A stretch of DNA of 64,000 nt, taken from the NCBI GenBank assembly GCA_029259635.1, contig JAJDEU010000047.1, positions 1 to 64,000 of the forward strand. Direction: 5' to 3'. Below, one piece after another: positions 49,293 to 57,516 of this stretch. Position numbers and translations under genes: made by a program. How positions within the stretch are numbered: the stretch's first letter is position 1; every line of letters begins with the position of its first letter. Source of the stretch: Planctomycetota bacterium. Its GTDB lineage: Bacteria; Planctomycetota; UBA1135; GCA-002686595. The notes under the pieces were generated by a model, which worked only from the letters and a program-made list of their open reading frames with translations, was not told the origin of the DNA and ran no database searches.

Positions 49293-49434
49293 GGTTCTTC
49301 TCTCTCTCGATCAGACGAAGCAGCCTGCTGTCGAGGACGCAGATCATGCCCATGAGGACGCCGGTCCCCGGCGGAACGTCCGGGACCAACAGGAGGGTCG
49401 CGACCATGGCGATCGGCAGCACGAGGTTGTTCAC
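49285..49434 (-). CDS. Small membrane protein (49 aa)
   Basis: GTG 49434 overlaps the previous stop (GTGA). Two hydrophobic runs (LVLPIAMVATLLLV and GVLMGMICVL) separated by DVPPGTG suggest a membrane hairpin, ending in a charged tail (RLIEREKNRA). It is the only membrane protein in this operon. Function unknown. Confidence 0.6.
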   Translation of the reverse strand: MNNLVLPIAMVATLLLVPDVPPGTGVLMGMICVLDSRLLRLIEREKNRA

Positions 49435-49709
49435 CGCAGGTTCTCCTTCAGCCAGCCGAGGAGCCCACCGAGCGGTGGCCCCTCGTCTTCGCCGCACAGG
49501 TCCGTGAAGAAGTTCCAGGCCTGGCGGTGCATGCGATCGCACCGGAGGCAGAGCTTCGCGTTGTAGAAGTCGCCGTGGGACACGCCAGCAAGTCGGACGT
49601 ATTGCTGACCAGGACGGATCACCTTCGTCCGGACGCACCCAGCCTCTTCGCACTCGTGCTGCCTGCGAGCGGTGACGGTCTTGTTGCTGTAGAAGTCGAC
49701 CTTGCCCAT
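49431..49709 (-). CDS. Hypothetical Cys-containing protein (92 aa)
   Basis: ATG 49709 lies two bases after the previous stop. Motifs ECEEAGCVRTKVIRPGQQYV and LCLRCDRMHRQ form a likely zinc site within a small fold often seen beside terminase genes in phages. Function unknown. Confidence 0.6.
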   Translation of the reverse strand: MGKVDFYSNKTVTARRQHECEEAGCVRTKVIRPGQQYVRLAGVSHGDFYNAKLCLRCDRMHRQAWNFFTDLCGEDEGPPLGGLLGWLKENLR

Positions 49710-49711
49710 GG

Positions 49712-50263
49712 CTACCCCGGCACGCAGTCGGTGCAGCGGCACCGCTGACAGTCGGCCTTGAGCTGATCCTGCACCCATGCCTCTCGGACCTTGGCGAGTT
49801 CCTCCTTCGCCTCGGTCAGCATTTGCCCAGGCGTCTTCCCGTCGCGGCGCTGGATCGTGACCACCAGCTCCTTCCCGGTGCCTGGGTTGATCACGACCAT
49901 TTGCACGAAGTTCGGTGCCTTCGTGTCCTCGATCAACGCGGCCGTCGAGAGCGCAAGAGAGTCGCGCTCCTTCTGGAGCTCGTTCACACGGAGTTCGAGG
50001 AACTCGACGTGAGCCTTGTGGTCTTCCTCCTGCTGGTCAAGGTCCGCCTCCAGGCTAGCAGCCTCCCTCTGCGCTTCGATCTTCCCAGACGTCGCGTCGA
50101 TCAGCGCACCGCCGAGTGCGGAGAGCCTTGCGTGGTAGGCAGCCGACGCCTCCTTGCGATCGCGCTCCAGAGACCCGACGCCTGGGTTGCGCATGGTCGC
50201 CAGGGCCGCCCTGGTGTATTCACCGTGCAGGACCTTGAGCTGGTCGAACTCTGACGGGGTCAT
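49712..50263 (-). CDS. Coiled-coil hypothetical protein (183 aa)
   Basis: The ATG overlaps the previous stop. Residues about 30-110 form a coiled coil (LEADLDQQEEDHKAHVEFLE), followed by strands (FVQMVVINPGTGKELVVTIQ) and a C-terminal CQRCRCTDC cluster. Possibly a multimeric adaptor. Function unknown. Confidence 0.65.
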   Translation of the reverse strand: MTPSEFDQLKVLHGEYTRAALATMRNPGVGSLERDRKEASAAYHARLSALGGALIDATSGKIEAQREAASLEADLDQQEEDHKAHVEFLELRVNELQKERDSLALSTAALIEDTKAPNFVQMVVINPGTGKELVVTIQRRDGKTPGQMLTEAKEELAKVREAWVQDQLKADCQRCRCTDCVPG

Positions 50264-50553
50264 GGTGCCTCCTCTGGCAGGGGTGCGACCTTGTCGACGA
50301 GGGCGTCGACCTTGGCGTTGAGGTCATTGAGATCCGCGGCCTCCTCGGCTGTAAGGTCTCGCTCGATCTCCAGGTTGATCAGCCTGAATCGTCGCGCGTT
50401 GAGAGCGCGAAGACTCATGCAGGTCTTGTGGACCTCCTCCTGGTAGTCCACCCACTTGGTGAACGCCGGGATCGTGAGCGGGACGGGGATCGAGAGCTTC
50501 GCGTTGCACTCGGTGCAGGACGCGGTGTTGTCTCCCTTGCTCAGGACGATCAT
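50260..50553 (-). CDS. Hypothetical protein with CxxC (97 aa)
   Basis: ATG 50553 overlaps the previous stop. An early SCTECNAKL knuckle is followed by a mostly helical remainder (DLTAEEAADLNDLNAKVDAL). Coupled on both sides. Function unknown. Confidence 0.6.
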   Translation of the reverse strand: MIVLSKGDNTASCTECNAKLSIPVPLTIPAFTKWVDYQEEVHKTCMSLRALNARRFRLINLEIERDLTAEEAADLNDLNAKVDALVDKVAPLPEEAP

Positions 50554-51068
50554 GCGACCAGCCTCCCGGCCAGGAGCTTGATCGAGTTGACCGTCGCCTG
50601 GTCCTTGATCTTCCACAGGCCTTGCCGGCCGGTGATCGGGTATGCGGTCGCGAGCTGGGCGACGTCTTCGAGCAACCAGGCGAACCGGCCAGGCCTCCAG
50701 TCCCCGAGCGGGAACTCGGACTGGAGGAAGTCCTCGGGCTCCTCAGGGTCGACGCGCCCACCAAAGAGCGGGTCCTCATACATGCGCCGGCAGTCGGCGA
50801 CCATGCGCTCGGTCATTTCGACCACGTCCTTCAGCGTCGCGATCGCGACCACCGATCCAAGGACAGGTAGGTCCGCAAGGTCCGTCGGAAGCGAAGCGAA
50901 CTCCGAGCAGAGATCGCGCGCCGTGTCCTTCTGTCCCTTCGTCCACTTGAGCGCTGAGTGGATAGCGATCGGCCCTCGATACTTGGTGGACCAGCAGCGG
51001 GTCTCGACTCGCTTTGCACCGACGGCGATCGCCGAGGCCCATGGCTGCCATAGCGTCAGGCCCCTCAT
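50550..51068 (-). CDS. ASCH-domain protein (172 aa)
   Basis: ATG 51068 overlaps the previous stop. The N-terminus LWQPWASAIAVGAKRVETR with YRGPIAIHSA is the ASCH signature, a PUA-like fold that binds RNA or modified nucleotides; some family members cleave RNA or remove modified bases. A later block (VLGSVVAIATLKDVVEMT) is also typical. Helical inserts follow. In phages this family often sits in early or modification regions. Substrate unknown. Confidence 0.75.
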   Translation of the reverse strand: MRGLTLWQPWASAIAVGAKRVETRCWSTKYRGPIAIHSALKWTKGQKDTARDLCSEFASLPTDLADLPVLGSVVAIATLKDVVEMTERMVADCRRMYEDPLFGGRVDPEEPEDFLQSEFPLGDWRPGRFAWLLEDVAQLATAYPITGRQGLWKIKDQATVNSIKLLAGRLVA

Positions 51069-51313
51069 TCTTCGTCGTCGCAGTTGCTGCACGCCCGAAC
51101 CAGCGCTCGCCCACACTCGCTGCAGCGGGTGAGCCTCTCCTCCAGCCTGTCCAGCTGATCGTGGTGCCGGCCAGACTTGGTGACCAGGTCCCTGAGGAAC
51201 CCGATCACGGTCATGCAGTTTTCGTCGGCCCAGTCCCCCCAGTCCGAAGGCTCGGCCTCGCGGTTCGCGTAGAGGGCCTCGCCCTCCTTCAGGAGTTCTT
51301 CGAGGTCCGTCAC
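51065..51313 (-). CDS. Small acidic protein with C-terminal zinc knuckle (82 aa)
   Basis: The GTG overlaps the previous stop. A helical acidic body (DLEELLKEGEALYANREAE) ends with RCSECGRALVRACSNC, a CxxC...CxxC site. Directly upstream of the ASCH gene. Function unknown. Confidence 0.6.
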   Translation of the reverse strand: MTDLEELLKEGEALYANREAEPSDWGDWADENCMTVIGFLRDLVTKSGRHHDQLDRLEERLTRCSECGRALVRACSNCDDEE

Positions 51314-51747
51314 GCTCCCTCCTTCGCTTGGAACGCCTGGGCCGCGCCGAGGAACAGGCGCATGCTCGTCTCGGCCATGACCACCGACCCGTCCGGGAGC
51401 GGGACCCGAATCGACACCGAGGACCTGCCGCCGCTCATTCCGCCAGGGAGACGAGCGATCTCCAGACCCTCGTTCACGTGGTGGAGCTTGCCGGCGTCCC
51501 GCAGCTCGTTGAGGTCAGGCCAGCAGCCGTCGCCTTCGAGAATGACCCGGAGCCCGGTCGTCTCCCGCTTCGGACTCGTCTCGCTGAGTCGTCGCTTGCA
51601 GAACTTGCACGTCTTGCGGCTCGCCTTGTCGCCGAGCAGGATCGGGCGCAGGCTCATGACGTCCTTCGCGCCCCAGCACTTGATACAGAATGGCTTGCCG
51701 GACTCGGGATCGTAGACCCCGATCATGTCGTCTCGCCGGGTGGTCAT
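51310..51747 (-). CDS. Hypothetical protein with zinc pair (145 aa)
   Basis: The ATG overlaps the previous stop. Cysteines in FCIKCWGAKD and TCKFCKRRL make a likely zinc site; the rest is a beta-rich domain (SSVSIRVPLPDGSVVMAETS). The combination is unfamiliar. Function unknown. Confidence 0.6.
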   Translation of the reverse strand: MTTRRDDMIGVYDPESGKPFCIKCWGAKDVMSLRPILLGDKASRKTCKFCKRRLSETSPKRETTGLRVILEGDGCWPDLNELRDAGKLHHVNEGLEIARLPGGMSGGRSSVSIRVPLPDGSVVMAETSMRLFLGAAQAFQAKEGA

Positions 51748-52277
51748 GGGTAGGTCTCCAGTGGTGTGTCGTTTCGGAGGTAGAGAGGGTGCTTCGGGTG
51801 CCCGTGCTTCGTCTTGCCAAGGCAGCTGAGCGTGACGACTCGGCCCGTCGTCTGCTCGCGGTCGCTGAGCATGGCGACCACCTCCTGCGCGCGACCGCGA
51901 AAGGTCCCGTGGACTCCCCAGGCACAGATCACCTGCTGGTAGTCGATCGCGTGACCCAGGATCACGGAGTCGTTCGCTTCGCCGACCGGGTCCTCCGCGG
52001 CCTTCATGTCCTTCGGGTCGGTCGCTCGGTAGGCGAAGAGGTTCAGCAAGGTCAGCGAGCCGTAGCCCTCGCGCTTACTGAAGCCGATCGCGCGCCGGAT
52101 CGTCGGGTCGTCGATCGTCTCGTCCGCGGTCGACGGGTTGAGCAGGAGCCAGAGGACGCCAGGACTCGACGGGTCCCACACGCGATCGAGGGAGTAGCGC
52201 CAGGTCCTGCAGCGGCTGAACGAAGCCGCGCGCCGCATGCCGTCTGCGTCGGGGAAGAGAGGGTGGGTCGCGTTCAC
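51744..52277 (-). CDS. DUF1643 family protein (177 aa)
   Basis: GTG 52277 overlaps the previous stop. The sequence matches DUF1643 well: RYSLDRVWDPSSPGVLW, LLLNPSTADETIDDPTIRR, then GYGSLTLLNLFAYRATDP and a C-terminal CLGKTKHGHPKHPLYL. This family is widespread in phages and bacteria; a role in modified-base or nucleotide handling has been suggested but the activity is not settled. Confidence 0.8.
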   Translation of the reverse strand: MNATHPLFPDADGMRRAASFSRCRTWRYSLDRVWDPSSPGVLWLLLNPSTADETIDDPTIRRAIGFSKREGYGSLTLLNLFAYRATDPKDMKAAEDPVGEANDSVILGHAIDYQQVICAWGVHGTFRGRAQEVVAMLSDREQTTGRVVTLSCLGKTKHGHPKHPLYLRNDTPLETYP

Positions 52278-52504
52278 CGGTCGCCTCGCATGCGCAGCAG
52301 CGCTTCGCCCTCTCGGAGCCGGTAGGTCAGCGTCCGCCAGAGCGGTGGTGGGTGCTCGGTCGGCGGGGCAAGCTCCAGGTTCCACGCCCTGGAGTTCGCC
52401 GAGTCGATCGAGTTGAGAACGGACTGCGGGCACGCGTGGTGCTTCTGCGTGTCGTAGGACTCGCCGCAGATTGGGCAGTCGGCGTCGGTGTTCCTCCTGG
52501 TCAC
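52274..52504 (-). CDS. Small Cys/His protein (76 aa)
   Basis: GTG 52504 overlaps the previous stop. It holds CPICGESYDTQKHHACPQ, a short zinc finger-like unit, followed by a helical, Arg-rich tail. Function unknown. Confidence 0.55.
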   Translation of the reverse strand: MTRRNTDADCPICGESYDTQKHHACPQSVLNSIDSANSRAWNLELAPPTEHPPPLWRTLTYRLREGEALLRMRGDR

Positions 52505-52806
52505 GCGAGGGACACATGGAGCTTCGTCGTCTGGAAGCCTGCCTTGCGCATGGCCTTCCACACTCGCTTGCGGGTGTCGGCGTGGAGCTTCTCCAGTGCC
52601 CACGGGGTGACGACGTTCGAGAGGTCCGATCCGTGCCTCTGGCCATACGCAAGCACGGCAGCGGTGATCACGTCTCTCCGGTTGCTCTTGAGCATGCCTG
52701 GAAAGACGAAGTGGGTGACGCCCTTCTGGGCGGTCCACGGGACGAGCAGCCCATACCACCCGTCGCCGTGGTCGACGCAGAGATCGGGCCCGTAGCTGAC
52801 GATCAA
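52501..52806 (-). CDS. Hypothetical protein (101 aa)
   Basis: TTG 52806 overlaps the previous stop (TTGA). An alpha/beta domain starts LCVDHGDGWYGLLVPWTA and continues with a helical section (KLHADTRKRVWKAMRKAG). No cysteine cluster. No family is recognised. Confidence 0.55.
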   Translation of the reverse strand: MIVSYGPDLCVDHGDGWYGLLVPWTAQKGVTHFVFPGMLKSNRRDVITAAVLAYGQRHGSDLSNVVTPWALEKLHADTRKRVWKAMRKAGFQTTKLHVSLA

Positions 52807-53243
52807 GGCGCACGCTCCTTGGACTCGAAGCCCTGCTCCGCAAGCCAGGTCGGATCGACGACCTGGTTGTCCCAGCCGCTCGCGGCTCCACCGAACAGGG
52901 CAGCCCCCGTCCCGTCCGCGTATCTCGCGAGCGCAGCGCGGCCGAGTCGGATTGCCTCGCGCACGTCCTCGCCGACCCAGGTCACGAACTCCTCGCGGCC
53001 GGTCCAGCCCTCGCCGACGATCCCGACGCGCTGGACGTCCAGGTCCTTGTCGACGTGGAGGATCGCGACCATGTGTGGGCCGACGCCAGCGGGGACCCCG
53101 AGGTCCACCGCGTAGATCGTGTGCGCCTTGGGGATCTCCACGAAGTGCGCAGGGATCACCGAGTGAATGGCCGCCGGGTATCTCTCGTTCCGCTCGGAGA
53201 ACAGGGCGGCGTCGATCGCCGCGACGGCTGCGGTCAGGCTCAT
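52803..53243 (-). CDS. Hypothetical protein (146 aa)
   Basis: ATG 53243 overlaps the previous stop. The alpha/beta protein has strands (GPHMVAILHVDKDLDVQRVG) and helices (REEFVTWVGEDVREAIRLG). It may be a small enzyme or regulator, but no motif decides. Coupled on both sides. Confidence 0.6.
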   Translation of the reverse strand: MSLTAAVAAIDAALFSERNERYPAAIHSVIPAHFVEIPKAHTIYAVDLGVPAGVGPHMVAILHVDKDLDVQRVGIVGEGWTGREEFVTWVGEDVREAIRLGRAALARYADGTGAALFGGAASGWDNQVVDPTWLAEQGFESKERAP

Positions 53244-53539
53244 GAGGGGCTCCCGTTGTTCTTCGAGTAGTGGTCGTGCTGGCGCTGGACCCACTCCTCC
53301 AGCTGAATGCCGAACTGCTCCGCTGCCTCAAGCGCCTCGTATGGACGGAGCTTCCCGCGCTCGACAGCGTGTTGAAGCGCGACCCGGACGTTCCTGCGGA
53401 CGCGATCGAGCGCGATCTTCTCGCGCGTCACAGCGTCGTGGTCGATCGGCTCGTCGGTGGCGTCATGCACCGCTTGCATGAGGACCTCTTGGGCCTGCGG
53501 CTTGACGGTGTATTCCACGTCGATCGGCTCGGTGCTCAT
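53240..53539 (-). CDS. Helical hypothetical protein (99 aa)
   Basis: ATG 53539 overlaps the previous stop. Almost all helix (EKIALDRVRRNVRVALQHAV) with a short beta N-terminus, and no cysteines. Possibly DNA-related by charge. Function unknown. Confidence 0.6.
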   Translation of the reverse strand: MSTEPIDVEYTVKPQAQEVLMQAVHDATDEPIDHDAVTREKIALDRVRRNVRVALQHAVERGKLRPYEALEAAEQFGIQLEEWVQRQHDHYSKNNGSPS

Positions 53540-53841
53540 GCGCCACCGTCCGCGACCTGCGTCTGCGCAGCGACCTTCGAGTAGGCGTCGCGCTGAATCG
53601 AGAGCGCTTCCTCCTGGGTGATCTCGCCGGCCTGGAGCTTGAGGTTGATCTCGTGTGTCAGCCGCTCCTTCGTAGCCTTCTCCGTGATCCACGGCTGGAC
53701 CTCGAAGCCGAGCTTCTTGAGGAGCCTCTCCACGGGGTCGGCGATCGTCCTGTCCGCCAGGCCTTCGAGGCCCGCACAGATCAGGATCATTTCGTCGTCG
53801 GTCAGGTCTGTCGAGACGCGCTCGGTCTCCTCGTCGCTCAT
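53536..53841 (-). CDS. Helical acidic protein (101 aa)
   Basis: ATG 53841 overlaps the previous stop. The sequence is acidic at the N-terminus (SDEETERVSTDLTDDEMILI) then helical throughout. No cysteines, no recognised family. Coupled to an HNH gene upstream. Confidence 0.6.
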   Translation of the reverse strand: MSDEETERVSTDLTDDEMILICAGLEGLADRTIADPVERLLKKLGFEVQPWITEKATKERLTHEINLKLQAGEITQEEALSIQRDAYSKVAAQTQVADGGA

Positions 53842-54404
53842 GCTTGCCTCCTCTGGCTCGCTCGCTTCGACGCTCCGTCCCGCGTCGCCACCCGGTGGCA
53901 CGGAATGCAGAGCGTCCTCAGGTTGTTGATCTCGTTCGTCCCGCCCTCCCAGAGCGGAACCTTGTGGTCCATGTCCCAGAACGTGGACCGGTGCCCAATG
54001 TGGCTGAGCAACCCGAGCTCCATGACCAGGTCGCAGGCCCGGTCTATCGCAGCGGCCTGGCTCGCGCCGAAGCGATCGCAGTAGAACTCGGGGAGCGCGT
54101 TCCCGTTCGATCGGTAGGAACCGAGGATCGTGATCGCCACCAAGCCTTTGCTCGTGAGCGGACGGATCTTCCCGCGGAGCTTCACGCAGTCCAGGCCGCA
54201 CTCGGAGCAGACGCCGCGATCCCTCCCGAAGACCGCGAGGCGCTGCGCGTTCGGATCGGTCCGGAGAGCGTGCGCCTGAACGCAGTCGTCGCCACACCAG
54301 GAGACGCGGCCCTTCGGGACAGGCGACCCGCACTCGCGGCAGCGGCCTTTGACGCGTCCGTTCTCGGCCTCGAAGAGCGGGAGTCCTCCGCGGCGGTTCG
54401 TCAT
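53838..54404 (-). CDS. HNH endonuclease with N-terminal zinc ribbon (188 aa)
   Basis: ATG 54404 overlaps the previous stop. Residues about 21-43 have CRECGSPVPKGRVSWCGDDC, a zinc ribbon; another pair follows (VCSECGLDC). The nuclease core is WDMDHKVPLWEGGTNEINNL then LCIPCHR, a normal HNH arrangement with the DH pair intact. It could nick or cut DNA during packaging, homing or host attack. Confidence 0.8.
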   Translation of the reverse strand: MTNRRGGLPLFEAENGRVKGRCRECGSPVPKGRVSWCGDDCVQAHALRTDPNAQRLAVFGRDRGVCSECGLDCVKLRGKIRPLTSKGLVAITILGSYRSNGNALPEFYCDRFGASQAAAIDRACDLVMELGLLSHIGHRSTFWDMDHKVPLWEGGTNEINNLRTLCIPCHRVATRDGASKRASQRRQA

Positions 54405-54790
54405 GCATGCCTCGCGTGCTCGCCGCGCGATCGGCTCCTGCGGCCATGACAAACGCTGCACACAGGTTCCACGTCGAGAGGCTTGCTGTGATCCGCGTGG
54501 TCGTATGCGGACGCCGGGTCACCGCAGTCGGTGCATTTCAGGCTTTTCGCTGGCGCGAGGTCGCCCCGCCTGATCGCGTCCTTAACCCTCTCGCGTGCGC
54601 GCCGTCTCTCTGGGTGCCTGAGGACACTGGCCTTGTTTCTGGCCCGGACTCGTGCTGGGTCGCGCTTTCGCCCGCGCATGTAATCGCGGGCACAGTCCTT
54701 GCACCACGACTGGCGGCCGTCGCTTGACGCGGCAGAACGACAGAACTCTGCTGCAGGCTTCTGCTCATTGCAGCGTGCGCACTCCTTCAT
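54401..54790 (-). CDS. Zinc-finger protein, possibly HNH-related (129 aa)
   Basis: ATG 54790 overlaps the previous stop. The start KECARCNEQKPAAEF with WCKDCARDY is typical of phage proteins with a recombination-endonuclease VII-like or HNH fold; a second set CTDCGDPASAYDHADHSKPL and CSVCHG follows. A nuclease is plausible; metal-binding is clear. Confidence 0.65.
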   Translation of the reverse strand: MKECARCNEQKPAAEFCRSAASSDGRQSWCKDCARDYMRGRKRDPARVRARNKASVLRHPERRRARERVKDAIRRGDLAPAKSLKCTDCGDPASAYDHADHSKPLDVEPVCSVCHGRRSRSRGEHARHA

Positions 54791-55716
54791 GGCGTTGGCA
54801 CCTCGTCCCACAGGCGTCCGTCGAGCAGCCTTCCTGCACGCCTCTTGCCGAGGCGAATGACCGTCTCCTCGTCGACCTCCCCTGTGTTGAATGTGAACTT
54901 ATCCCGCCCGGCAACCGGGAGGGACCCCTTCTGGGCAGGTGCCCACTCGCCGTGCTGCTTGAAGAGGAACGGGACCTTCGCCTCGTTGCACTCGTCTCGG
55001 ATCAGCTGAGCCCACCTGGGATTCATGGGCCTGGCGTTCGCCCCGGACTCCCCACCGCAGATCACCCAGTGGAATGTCTCCGTCCTCGACGGGTCAGCGT
55101 GCGGTCGCCTGACGAAAGGCCTAAGCGTGACCGGGCCGATCATTGGCTCGGCGGAGAGGAAGCGAATGAATGCAGGGATCCTCAGCAGGAACGGAATCCT
55201 CTCGTCGGCTCGTCGCTGGTCCTCAACGGTCGTCCCGATCCAGACGTTCTTCGGCGGCCGGCTCGCATGCAGCCAGCCGTCCACCAAGATCCTCGCGTCA
55301 GCCCTGGTGTTGGTGCGAACGCAAAGCGACTCGACGGCTTCCATGCGATCGCGCCACAGCTGCGGACGCTTCGTGAGGAGCAACCAGTCCAGGTGTGGCG
55401 TCTTCTCGATCAACAGGAGGAGGTCAGCGAGCCACTGGGCTGGCACCTCGGGGTCGAGAAAGTCGGCGAGGGAAGCGCAGAAGACTCGATCCCGTCGGCC
55501 AGCAGCTTGGGCAGCCCGGTTCCACGCGAGCGGCTTGCGCCAGTTCCCTTCGCTGGTTCGCGACCTGGGCTGACCAGGACCCCATTTCACTCGGCCCATG
55601 CGCTGGTCCATGAGGACCTCGGCGTAGCAGTGAATGCAGCCGGGGCTCACGTGCGCGCACCCGATCCACGGGTTGAAAGTGTGGGTCGCCCACTCGATCT
55701 TCGTTCCCTTGCCCAT
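54787..55716 (-). CDS. DUF5131 (phage Gp37/Gp68 family) three-cysteine protein (309 aa)
   Basis: ATG 55716 follows the previous stop by two bases. Residues 8-31 hold EWATHTFNPWIGCAHVSPGC then IHCY; Cys20, Cys27 and Cys30 form the C-x6-C-x2-C set expected to hold an iron-sulphur cluster in this radical-SAM-like family. Later blocks (RFLSAEPMIGPVTL, WVICGGESGANARPM) are diagnostic. The biochemical role in phages is unknown, though some members occur with a TcmP partner, which I do not see here. Confidence 0.85.
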   Translation of the reverse strand: MGKGTKIEWATHTFNPWIGCAHVSPGCIHCYAEVLMDQRMGRVKWGPGQPRSRTSEGNWRKPLAWNRAAQAAGRRDRVFCASLADFLDPEVPAQWLADLLLLIEKTPHLDWLLLTKRPQLWRDRMEAVESLCVRTNTRADARILVDGWLHASRPPKNVWIGTTVEDQRRADERIPFLLRIPAFIRFLSAEPMIGPVTLRPFVRRPHADPSRTETFHWVICGGESGANARPMNPRWAQLIRDECNEAKVPFLFKQHGEWAPAQKGSLPVAGRDKFTFNTGEVDEETVIRLGKRRAGRLLDGRLWDEVPTP

Positions 55717-55718
55717 GG

Positions 55719-56219
55719 CTAGATCCCTCGCCCTGTCTTCCACTCGGCGACGACGGCGCGGCCTTCGTCCGTCTCCCAGAGCTTCGCGATCTCGTGGTGC
55801 ATGGAGTCGCCGCCCTCTCCGTCCTGCGCCGGTGCGCAGAGCAAAGCAAGCCGACCCTCGATCGGCTTGAGGCCAGCGTCGTGCAGAGCGCAAAGGCCGT
55901 TGACGTGGAACACGCACCCGCTGCCGAGTTCGTGTCCGCCACCGGTCACACTCAGGAGCAGGTCGAAGATCGAGAACGCTGGAGCGAGCTGACCTTCGTA
56001 GCCAGGGTTCGCTGGACTGAGAATGAAGACGTCCGGGTCGCCGGGGACAGGCTTCTCGGTCTTGGTGGACCCGTGCCAGTAGTCGGCCATGAGCTTGTCG
56101 CCATGGCCAGCGTCGATCAGCGCCTTCGCCTCGGCAGGCGTCGGCCAGCAGGGTCGCCTGCATGCATGCACGCACTTTTCGCAGGCGCACACGGACTCGG
56201 TGTATTGTTCAAGGCCCAC
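55719..56219 (-). CDS. Cys-rich protein, YkgJ-like (166 aa)
   Basis: The GTG has GGAGGAAACG upstream. The early CACEKCVHACRRPCWPTP and later GCVFHVNGLCALHDAGLKP resemble YkgJ-type CxxCxxxC proteins that bind metal. It lies just upstream of the DUF5131 gene and could be its partner, but this is only context. Confidence 0.6.
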   Translation of the reverse strand: MGLEQYTESVCACEKCVHACRRPCWPTPAEAKALIDAGHGDKLMADYWHGSTKTEKPVPGDPDVFILSPANPGYEGQLAPAFSIFDLLLSVTGGGHELGSGCVFHVNGLCALHDAGLKPIEGRLALLCAPAQDGEGGDSMHHEIAKLWETDEGRAVVAEWKTGRGI

Positions 56220-56261
56220 GTCGTTTCCTCCTGGTGGGTTCGGGTTTTCGAGTCGGTCGGC

Positions 56262-56657
56262 CTAGCCGGCCACCTCGTTGATCCTGTGGTTCTCGTAGGT
56301 CACTCGGCTCTTGCTGCCGGGGACCGGGACCGAATGCGAGTGGTGCTTCGAAGCCGGCTTCTCCGTCCAGGTCGCGCCGCACCCGCTGCAGATCCACCGG
56401 GCACCCGTAGCCTTGACCGCTCGGGCGGTAGGGGTTGACGGGGCCGGTGGCTTGGGCGCGACGTCGGCGCGCTTGATCTTCTCCGTCTTCGGCGGGGACC
56501 GCGGCGCGAGGTCGGGGTGGTGACCGAGTGCGTCCTCGAAGGCCTCCGGATCGTAGGAGGGAGCGGCGAGAAGATCCTCAACGGGCGAGAGGGACTCGTC
56601 GTCGTCCAGGCCGTCTTCTTCGGCGGTCGGCATGTCGTGATCGTCGTGGTCGGTCAT
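56262..56657 (-). CDS. Acidic protein with C-terminal zinc knuckle (131 aa)
   Basis: The ATG lies nine bases after the previous stop. The N-terminal half is very acidic and probably disordered (DDDESLSPVEDLL); the C-terminus has RWICSGCGATWTEKPASKHH, a small zinc site. Could bind a basic partner. Function unknown. Confidence 0.55.
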   Translation of the reverse strand: MTDHDDHDMPTAEEDGLDDDESLSPVEDLLAAPSYDPEAFEDALGHHPDLAPRSPPKTEKIKRADVAPKPPAPSTPTARAVKATGARWICSGCGATWTEKPASKHHSHSVPVPGSKSRVTYENHRINEVAG

Positions 56658-56666
56658 GGGGTCGTC

Positions 56667-57026
56667 CTAGAACGTGAATTTGTCGTTCGATCCGGGGGGA
56701 TCATACCGAACCCGGTCCGACAACCCACGGGCGATCTGAACCAGGTCGATCGCATGGAGTCGCTGGAACGTCTTGATCCCTACCCGGTGCTGTTGATCGT
56801 GGTGGTGCCAGCAGAGTGGAGCGGTGTCCTTGTCGGTTCCACCAGCTCCGCGCGACGGGTTGTGCGCTGCGACGACCGGCCCCAGCCTGCAGCCAGGGAC
56901 GGAGCACGGGAGCGTCTCGCAGAGCTTCGCCTGTGGCCCAAAGTCTCTGGCCCGACGCTTCGCGGCCCGCTCCGGGTTCTTGTTGCGCATGCGAGTGCGC
57001 CTCCGGAGTGGGCCGCCGCGCTTCAT
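56667..57026 (-). CDS. HNH-type nuclease-like protein (119 aa)
   Basis: ATG 57026 overlaps the previous stop. A basic N-terminus (RGGPLRRRTRMRNKN) is followed by CSVPGC, then AAHNPSRGAGGTDKDTAPLC and WHHHDQQHRVG, the pattern of a compact phage HNH family where His and Cys residues bind zinc and the first His acts in catalysis. Similar proteins often lie beside RusA genes. Confidence 0.7.
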   Translation of the reverse strand: MKRGGPLRRRTRMRNKNPERAAKRRARDFGPQAKLCETLPCSVPGCRLGPVVAAHNPSRGAGGTDKDTAPLCWHHHDQQHRVGIKTFQRLHAIDLVQIARGLSDRVRYDPPGSNDKFTF

Positions 57027-57346
57027 GCGATCGCTGCGCGGTGCATGATCTCCGCGAGGCAGGCGTTCGCGAGGCGCTCAAGCTCCTCGGTCGACAGCCC
57101 GGTGATCCCGTAGCAATCCAGGTAGATCCCGGACAGGTCGTAGGTCTTCTCGCGCCTGCGTGCCCGCTCCTCTCGCGCGAACCGAGCCTCGCGCTCTGCC
57201 TCGGCCCGCTCCGCGTAGCCTGGGGCCAGGTCCGCCGTGAACCACTCACGCGCACCAGCGGAGAGGCCCTTGCCACACTTGCCGCAGTAGGCCTCCCCGC
57301 CTCGGTCGACGGACGTCGGGTGTGCGCACTCGTCGACGCGGATCAT
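57023..57346 (-). CDS. Hypothetical protein with CxxC and charged helix (107 aa)
   Basis: The ATG overlaps the previous stop. CAHPTSVDRGGEAYCGKCGK provides three cysteines, followed by a long Arg/Glu helix (RAEAEREARFAREERARRRE) and a small C-terminal helical domain. Function unknown. Confidence 0.6.
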   Translation of the reverse strand: MIRVDECAHPTSVDRGGEAYCGKCGKGLSAGAREWFTADLAPGYAERAEAEREARFAREERARRREKTYDLSGIYLDCYGITGLSTEELERLANACLAEIMHRAAIA

Positions 57347-57516
57347 GCCGCAACCTCAGCCTGATCGTCCTCGCGCGAGGCGACGTAGGCTTCGAGCTCC
57401 ACCTTCGACTCGGTGTCCGAGCCGTCTTCGACGTGGAGTCCCCGCACACCGGGGTCGTATTCGAACTGGATCAGAGCCTCCACCTGGGCAGGCGTCAGCT
57501 TCCTCTGGTCGATCAT
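57343..57516 (-). CDS. Small hypothetical protein (57 aa)
   Basis: ATG 57516 overlaps the previous stop. It is acidic with a helix then strands (DQRKLTPAQVEALIQFEYDP, ESKVELEAYVAS). No recognised family. Coupled on both sides. Confidence 0.55.
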   Translation of the reverse strand: MIDQRKLTPAQVEALIQFEYDPGVRGLHVEDGSDTESKVELEAYVASREDDQAEVAA

